A stretch of 64,000 bases of DNA, from NCBI RefSeq assembly GCF_001570745.1, contig NZ_BCSG01000004.1, positions 1 to 64,000 of the forward strand, given 5' to 3'. This stretch comes from Alicyclobacillus mali NBRC 102425. GTDB lineage: Bacteria; Bacillota; Bacilli; Alicyclobacillales; Alicyclobacillaceae. This document shows positions 60,455 to 64,000 of the stretch, in pieces; position 1 is the stretch's first letter, and each line of letters opens with the position of its first letter. The position numbers and the translations under genes are program-made. The notes below the pieces were generated by a model, which did no database searches, had not been told where the DNA came from, and saw nothing but the letters and a program-made list of their open reading frames with translations.

Positions 60455-61540
60455 ATGACGTTGACGCGCGACGTCCGGCAGCGGCGCAAGGTCGAGCACG
60501 TGCACGCCGTTCAATCGCTCGGCGATCCGGCGGGCGTCTCGAACGGTTTTGAGTGCGTTTCGCTCTTGCCCTGCTCCGCGCCGGAGGTGGCCTGGGGCGA
60601 CGTGTCCCTGGCCACCGAACTCTGCGGCAAGCGCCTGGAATCCCCGATCATCATCAACGCGATGACGGGCGGCGCCGACGAGGTGTATGACATCAATCGT
60701 AAGCTCGCACAGGCTGCAAAGCGCTTTGGCCTGGCCATGGCGCTTGGCTCCGCTTCAGCTGGTCTTTCCTCGCCGGAGGTGGCCTACACGTACCGCGTCG
60801 TGCGGGAGATCCATCAGGACGGCGTCGTGATCGCCAACGTGGGCATGGGCACCGGGGTGGAGCGCGCGCGGAAGGCCGTCGAGCTGGTGCGGGCAGATCT
60901 TCTTCAGGTCCATTTCAATGCTGCGCAGGAGCTGTTCATGGCGGAGGGAGATCGCGACTTTCGAGGGGCGCTCCCTGCGCTCGCGGAGGTTGCACAGGGC
61001 GTGGGTGTGCCCGTCATTGCCAAGGAAGTGGGGCAAGGCATCTCGGCGGAGGATGCCGTCCGGTTTGCGGACGCCGGCGCGCGCGCCATCGACGTGGGCG
61101 GCCTTGGCGGGACGAACTTCATTGCGGTCGAGGCTTGGCGACGGGGCGCCGAGATCGACGAATTCTGGCACCAATGGGGGCTGCCGACGGCCGCATCGCT
61201 CTGCGAAGTGAAGGCGGTGCTCGGGGACCGTGCGGACGTCATTGCCTCCGGGGGCATTCGCACGGCGCTCGACGTCGCGAAGGCCATGGCGCTTGGCGCG
61301 AGCGCGGTCGGCATCGCGGGGCCGCTCGTCCGCCTGGTGACGCAGCCCAACGTAGAAGAGCAACTAAATCGTTTTATCGAAGAGATGCACTTCGGGCTGC
61401 GCGCCCTGCTCGTGCTCACAGGCTGCCGCAATTTCTCCGACTTGCGCGGCAAGCCCGTCGTCGTCCTGGGATGGCTGAGGGAATGGCTCGAGGCGCGGGG
61501 GCTGAAAGCGTGGGTGGACGCGCGGGGGCGCGTGACCTGA
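60455..61540 (+). CDS. fni: Isopentenyl-diphosphate delta-isomerase, type 2 (FMN)
   Basis: 361 residues. Interconverts IPP and DMAPP using FMN and NADPH, in the cytoplasm. RKVEHVHAVQS, PIIINAMTGG, GLAMALGSASAGL, VIANVGMGTG, LQVHFNAAQELFMAEGDRDF and IAKEVGQGISAEDA, followed by DVGGLGGTNF, are type-2 IDI motifs. ATG 60455 lies 4 bases after GAGGGAGG; 37 bases separate it from dxs. Balances precursors for squalene and hopene synthesis. Confidence 0.95.
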   Translation: MTLTRDVRQRRKVEHVHAVQSLGDPAGVSNGFECVSLLPCSAPEVAWGDVSLATELCGKRLESPIIINAMTGGADEVYDINRKLAQAAKRFGLAMALGSASAGLSSPEVAYTYRVVREIHQDGVVIANVGMGTGVERARKAVELVRADLLQVHFNAAQELFMAEGDRDFRGALPALAEVAQGVGVPVIAKEVGQGISAEDAVRFADAGARAIDVGGLGGTNFIAVEAWRRGAEIDEFWHQWGLPTAASLCEVKAVLGDRADVIASGGIRTALDVAKAMALGASAVGIAGPLVRLVTQPNVEEQLNRFIEEMHFGLRALLVLTGCRNFSDLRGKPVVVLGWLREWLEARGLKAWVDARGRVT

Positions 61541-61557
61541 GGCGCAAGCGCCTTGTG

Positions 61558-61614
61558 AGGCCATTTGCGATCGCGTCAAACCAGGGATATCCTTTCCTTT
61601 AGATGGCCTTTTTT
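61558..61614 (+). terminator. Possible terminator, with overlapping promoter, between fni and hpnH
   Basis: AGGCCAT (61558-61564) and ATGGCCT (61603-61609) followed by TTTTTT form a terminator-like stem with a long 38-base loop. Within the loop TTGCGA (61565-61570), 17 bases, TATCCT (61588-61593) reads as a promoter for hpnH. hpnH may therefore be transcribed partly independently. Confidence 0.45.
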
Positions 61615-61658
61615 CTACGTATTCATGTGTCGAATCGGATTGAGGAGGAGGGATTGGC

Positions 61659-62669
61659 ATGGCGCGACAGTCGTTCTCCGCAACGGTCGACATGGTGAAG
61701 TACCTGGCGAAAAACCGAGTCAAGGGAATCAAGCGGTATCCGATGGTCCTCATGCTCGAGCCGACGGAGCTGTGCAACCTGACCTGCACGGGATGCGGGA
61801 AGATCCGGCAGAGCCCGGACGTCCTCAAGATGCGGATGACCGCAGAGGACTGCTTCAAGGCCATCGACGAATGTGGTGCGCCCGCCGTGTCCATCGCGGG
61901 CGGCGAGCCGCTCGTGCACCCGGAGATTGTCGAGATTGTCAACGGCATGCTGGAGCGGCGGAAGCTCGTCATGCTTTGCACCAACGGCATTCTGCTGCAT
62001 CGGGTCCTCGACAAGCTGAAACCTCACCCAAACTTCACCTTTGTGTTCCATCTCGACGGCAAGCGCGAACACCACGACAAGATGGTGGAGCGCAAGGGCG
62101 TCTTCGACATCGTGATGAAGGGCATCAAAGCGGCGAAGGAGCGCGGATTCCGCGTCGCAACCAACACCACGCTTTACAAGGGCGCGAGTGCCCAGGATAC
62201 GGCAGAGCTCCTGTTGGAGCTCATGGACATGGGCGTCGACAACTGCATCGTGTCGCCGGCGTTCACGTACGAAGAGGTGGATCCGTCGAACAGCGACATT
62301 TTTCTGCACCGCAAGGAAGTGCACCAGCTCGTCCAGGACATCATGGCGCGCTGCGGGGATCGCATCCGCTTTTACGACACGCCCATCTACTTCGACTTCC
62401 TGCAGGGCAAGCGGGAATTGCGCTGCACGCCGTGGGCAATGCCGAACCGCAACCCGAAGGGCTGGAAAGGCCCCTGCTACCTGTTGACGGATGAGCACTA
62501 CGACACGTTCCAGGAGATGATGGAGAAGACCAACTGGGACGAGTTCGGCTACGGCGAGAATCCCCGCTGTGCGAGCTGCATGATGCACTCGGGCTACGAG
62601 ATGGCGGCGCTCAAGGCCCTCACGCCGAGCGACACCTGGCGCCTGGTTCGGTGGTTCTTCGCCTCGTGA
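61659..62669 (+). CDS. hpnH: Adenosyl-hopene transferase HpnH (radical SAM)
   Basis: 336 residues, full family length. LEPTELCNLTCTGCGKIRQS contains the CxxxCxxC cluster (Cys39, 43, 46); VSIAGGEPLVHPEI, FHLDGKREHHDKMV and FDFLQGKRELRCTPW are strongly conserved in HpnH. It attaches the 5'-deoxyadenosyl group to hopene (diploptene), the first step to C35 bacteriohopanepolyols. The C-terminal CASCMMHSGYE adds further Cys. GAGGAGGAGGG is before the ATG. Its stop overlaps the next start (GTGA). Confidence 0.96.
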   Translation: MARQSFSATVDMVKYLAKNRVKGIKRYPMVLMLEPTELCNLTCTGCGKIRQSPDVLKMRMTAEDCFKAIDECGAPAVSIAGGEPLVHPEIVEIVNGMLERRKLVMLCTNGILLHRVLDKLKPHPNFTFVFHLDGKREHHDKMVERKGVFDIVMKGIKAAKERGFRVATNTTLYKGASAQDTAELLLELMDMGVDNCIVSPAFTYEEVDPSNSDIFLHRKEVHQLVQDIMARCGDRIRFYDTPIYFDFLQGKRELRCTPWAMPNRNPKGWKGPCYLLTDEHYDTFQEMMEKTNWDEFGYGENPRCASCMMHSGYEMAALKALTPSDTWRLVRWFFAS

Positions 62670-63292
62670 GCCTGCTCGTCGTCACCGCGCTCGGGTTTGA
62701 GCGCGCGGCGTTTGACTATCTGGCGCGCCGCCCCGGCTGGCGCGTCGCTTCGACGGGCGTGGGGCCGGTTCGCGCAGCGGATGGGCTCGCGCGGCTCGTC
62801 CGGGCGGAGCGACCAGCGCTCATTGTCGGCACAGGGGTGTGCGGCGCGCTTGATGCCGCGCTTCGCCTTGGCGATCTCGTCCTGCCGGCGGAGGCGGTGA
62901 CGCCGGACGGCTCCCGCGCGCCGCTTGCCCTCGACGAGCGGCTGTGCGAACTCGCCCGGCGCTTCGCCGATGCCCACGGCGGATCGGCGCAGATCGGCGG
63001 TCGCATCGTGTCGGTCGAGCGCATCGCCTCCACGCCGGCGGACAAGCGCGAACTGGCCCGCCGGTCCGAGGCGTCGGCGGTCGATCAGGAGACGTTCGCG
63101 TGGGCACGCGTGGCCCGCGAGGCGGGCATTCCGTTTGTCGTCGTCCGCGTGGTGCTGGACGAGGCCGGCGAAGCCCTCGCCTCGTGGCGGCCGTCCACGT
63201 GGCGAAGCGCGCTGTGTCTGCCCGCGCGCGCACTCCAGGCGCGCCGCACGCTTCGCGCTTTCGGGAGGGAATGGCCTTGCTGGCGTTCGTGA
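62666..63292 (+). CDS. hpnG: HpnG-like adenosylhopane nucleosidase/phosphorylase
   Basis: 208 residues, purine-nucleoside-phosphorylase fold: LLVVTALGFERAAF, STGVGPVRAADGLARL, GTGVCGALDAALRLGDLVLP and SEASAVDQETFAWARVA (the active-site Asp/Glu region). HpnG removes adenine from adenosylhopane to give ribosylhopane or its phosphate. It is divergent, but its position directly between hpnH and hpnA supports the call. GTG 62666 is coupled to the hpnH stop. Confidence 0.85.
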   Translation: MSLLVVTALGFERAAFDYLARRPGWRVASTGVGPVRAADGLARLVRAERPALIVGTGVCGALDAALRLGDLVLPAEAVTPDGSRAPLALDERLCELARRFADAHGGSAQIGGRIVSVERIASTPADKRELARRSEASAVDQETFAWARVAREAGIPFVVVRVVLDEAGEALASWRPSTWRSALCLPARALQARRTLRAFGREWPCWRS

Positions 63293-64000
63293 CCGGGGGA
63301 TCCGGCTTTGTGGGCTATCACGTCGCCCGGGTGCTGATCGAACACGGCCACCGCGTGCGCGCATTGGTGCGCGATCCCGGCCGCGCCCCGCACCTTCAGG
63401 CGCTCGGCGCGGAGATGATCCAGGGCGATCTCGCCACCGGCGAAGGCTTGCGCGCCGGGATCGACGGCTGCGACGCCGTGTTTCACGTGGCGGCGCACTA
63501 CTCGCTCGATCCGCGCGATGACGCGCTCATGTACGCGGCGAACGTCGAGGGGACGCGCCGCGTGCTCGAGGCGGTCCGCGAGGCGGGTGGCCCGCGGCTC
63601 GTCTACACGAGTTCCACCGCCGCGGTCAAGCTGAGACACGACGGCCAGCCCTCGACCGAAGCGGACGGCTTCAACGATCCCGACCGCGTCGTGAGCACGT
63701 ACAAGCGCACCAAGGTGCTCGCCGAGCGCCTCGTCATGCAGGCGGCCGCGGAGGGGATGGACGTGGTCATCGTCAATCCGTCCACGCCGGTCGGCCCGTA
63801 CGATGTGAAGCCGACGCCGACGGGCCGCATTGTGCTCGATACCATGCTCGGCAGGATGCCTGGCTACGTGGAGACGGGGCTGAACCTTGTGGCGGTCGAG
63901 GACGTGGCCATCGGGCACCTGCTCGCGTATGAGAGGGGACGCGCGGGCGAGCGGTACATTCTCGGCAATCGGAACATGCACTTCGGGGAGTTGGTCCGGC
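63277..64000 (+). CDS. hpnA: HpnA-like NAD-dependent sugar epimerase/dehydratase, cut by window end
   Basis: The first ~241 residues are present. Extended SDR: FVTGGSGFVGYHVARVL (NAD-binding), VFHVAAHYSLDPRDD, YTSSTAAVKLRHDG, and the YKRTKVLAE catalytic Tyr-Lys. VNPSTPVGPYDVKPTPTG, then GYVETGLNLVAVEDVA, are typical of hopanoid-associated HpnA. Start: TTG 63277 with GGGAGGG 7 bases upstream fits better than ATG 63271, only 1 base away; it overlaps hpnG by 16 bases. Likely acts on the side-chain sugar or an aldehyde of hopanoids. The gene continues beyond 64000. Confidence 0.9.
   Translation, partial: MLAFVTGGSGFVGYHVARVLIEHGHRVRALVRDPGRAPHLQALGAEMIQGDLATGEGLRAGIDGCDAVFHVAAHYSLDPRDDALMYAANVEGTRRVLEAVREAGGPRLVYTSSTAAVKLRHDGQPSTEADGFNDPDRVVSTYKRTKVLAERLVMQAAAEGMDVVIVNPSTPVGPYDVKPTPTGRIVLDTMLGRMPGYVETGLNLVAVEDVAIGHLLAYERGRAGERYILGNRNMHFGELVR

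Overview
The window is a GC-rich, gene-dense bacterial chromosome segment whose best match is Alicyclobacillus, probably A. acidocaldarius or a close relative. Reasons: strong Firmicute-type ribosome binding sites (AGGAGG) with very frequent GTG/TTG starts; a 537-residue GH9 endoglucanase without signal peptide whose catalytic residues fall at D143, D146 and E515, as in Alicyclobacillus Cel9A; a hopanoid cluster; an acid-type (G1/eqolisin) secreted peptidase; and Bacillus-like operon orders (yhbD-bactofilin-bactofilin, tenI-thiO-thiS-thiG-thiF). No rRNA, tRNA, CRISPR array, transposase or phage gene was seen.

Layout. 0-7 kb: amino-acid permease, soluble chemoreceptor-like protein, DJ-1/PfpI protein, a minus-strand tandem array of five ~82-residue paralogues of unknown function, an organic-anion MFS transporter and a TIGR01777 epimerase-like protein. 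7-17 kb: DinB-fold protein, two paralogous peptide-type binding lipoproteins without permeases, the yhbD/bactofilin operon, two MFS exporters and Mn-dependent pyrophosphatase. 17-28 kb: thiazole operon of thiamine synthesis, a radical-SAM protein, nadC-nadB-nadA and cel9A. 28-34 kb: a complete oppABCDF operon. 34-40 kb: HAD phosphatase, amt, a divergent glutamine synthetase paralogue, and a GlnD/GlnE-like nucleotidyltransferase with a DnaQ-type exonuclease.

40-49 kb: a pectin/oligogalacturonide locus: a LacI-type regulator divergent from an oxidoreductase, an alpha/beta hydrolase, a sugar ABC importer without ATPase, and a secreted GH28 enzyme. Three copies of a 15-bp operator-like site lie in the divergent region. 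48.7-51 kb: two adjacent ~360-residue multicopper oxidase-like genes. One keeps only the two N-terminal copper motifs and the other only the two C-terminal ones, so together they supply exactly one full set. I regard this as the most notable system in the window. 51-58 kb: M3 oligopeptidase, an Aas-like acyl-ACP synthetase with a decayed acyltransferase domain, an acyltransferase-3 membrane protein, G1 peptidase and a small membrane exporter. 58.5-64 kb: dxs, fni, hpnH, hpnG and hpnA (cut by the window end), linking isoprenoid supply to hopanoid side-chain synthesis.

Start codons were chosen by Shine-Dalgarno spacing and, in the five-gene array, by paralogue alignment. All function calls come from reading motifs and recalled family knowledge; no database search was run.
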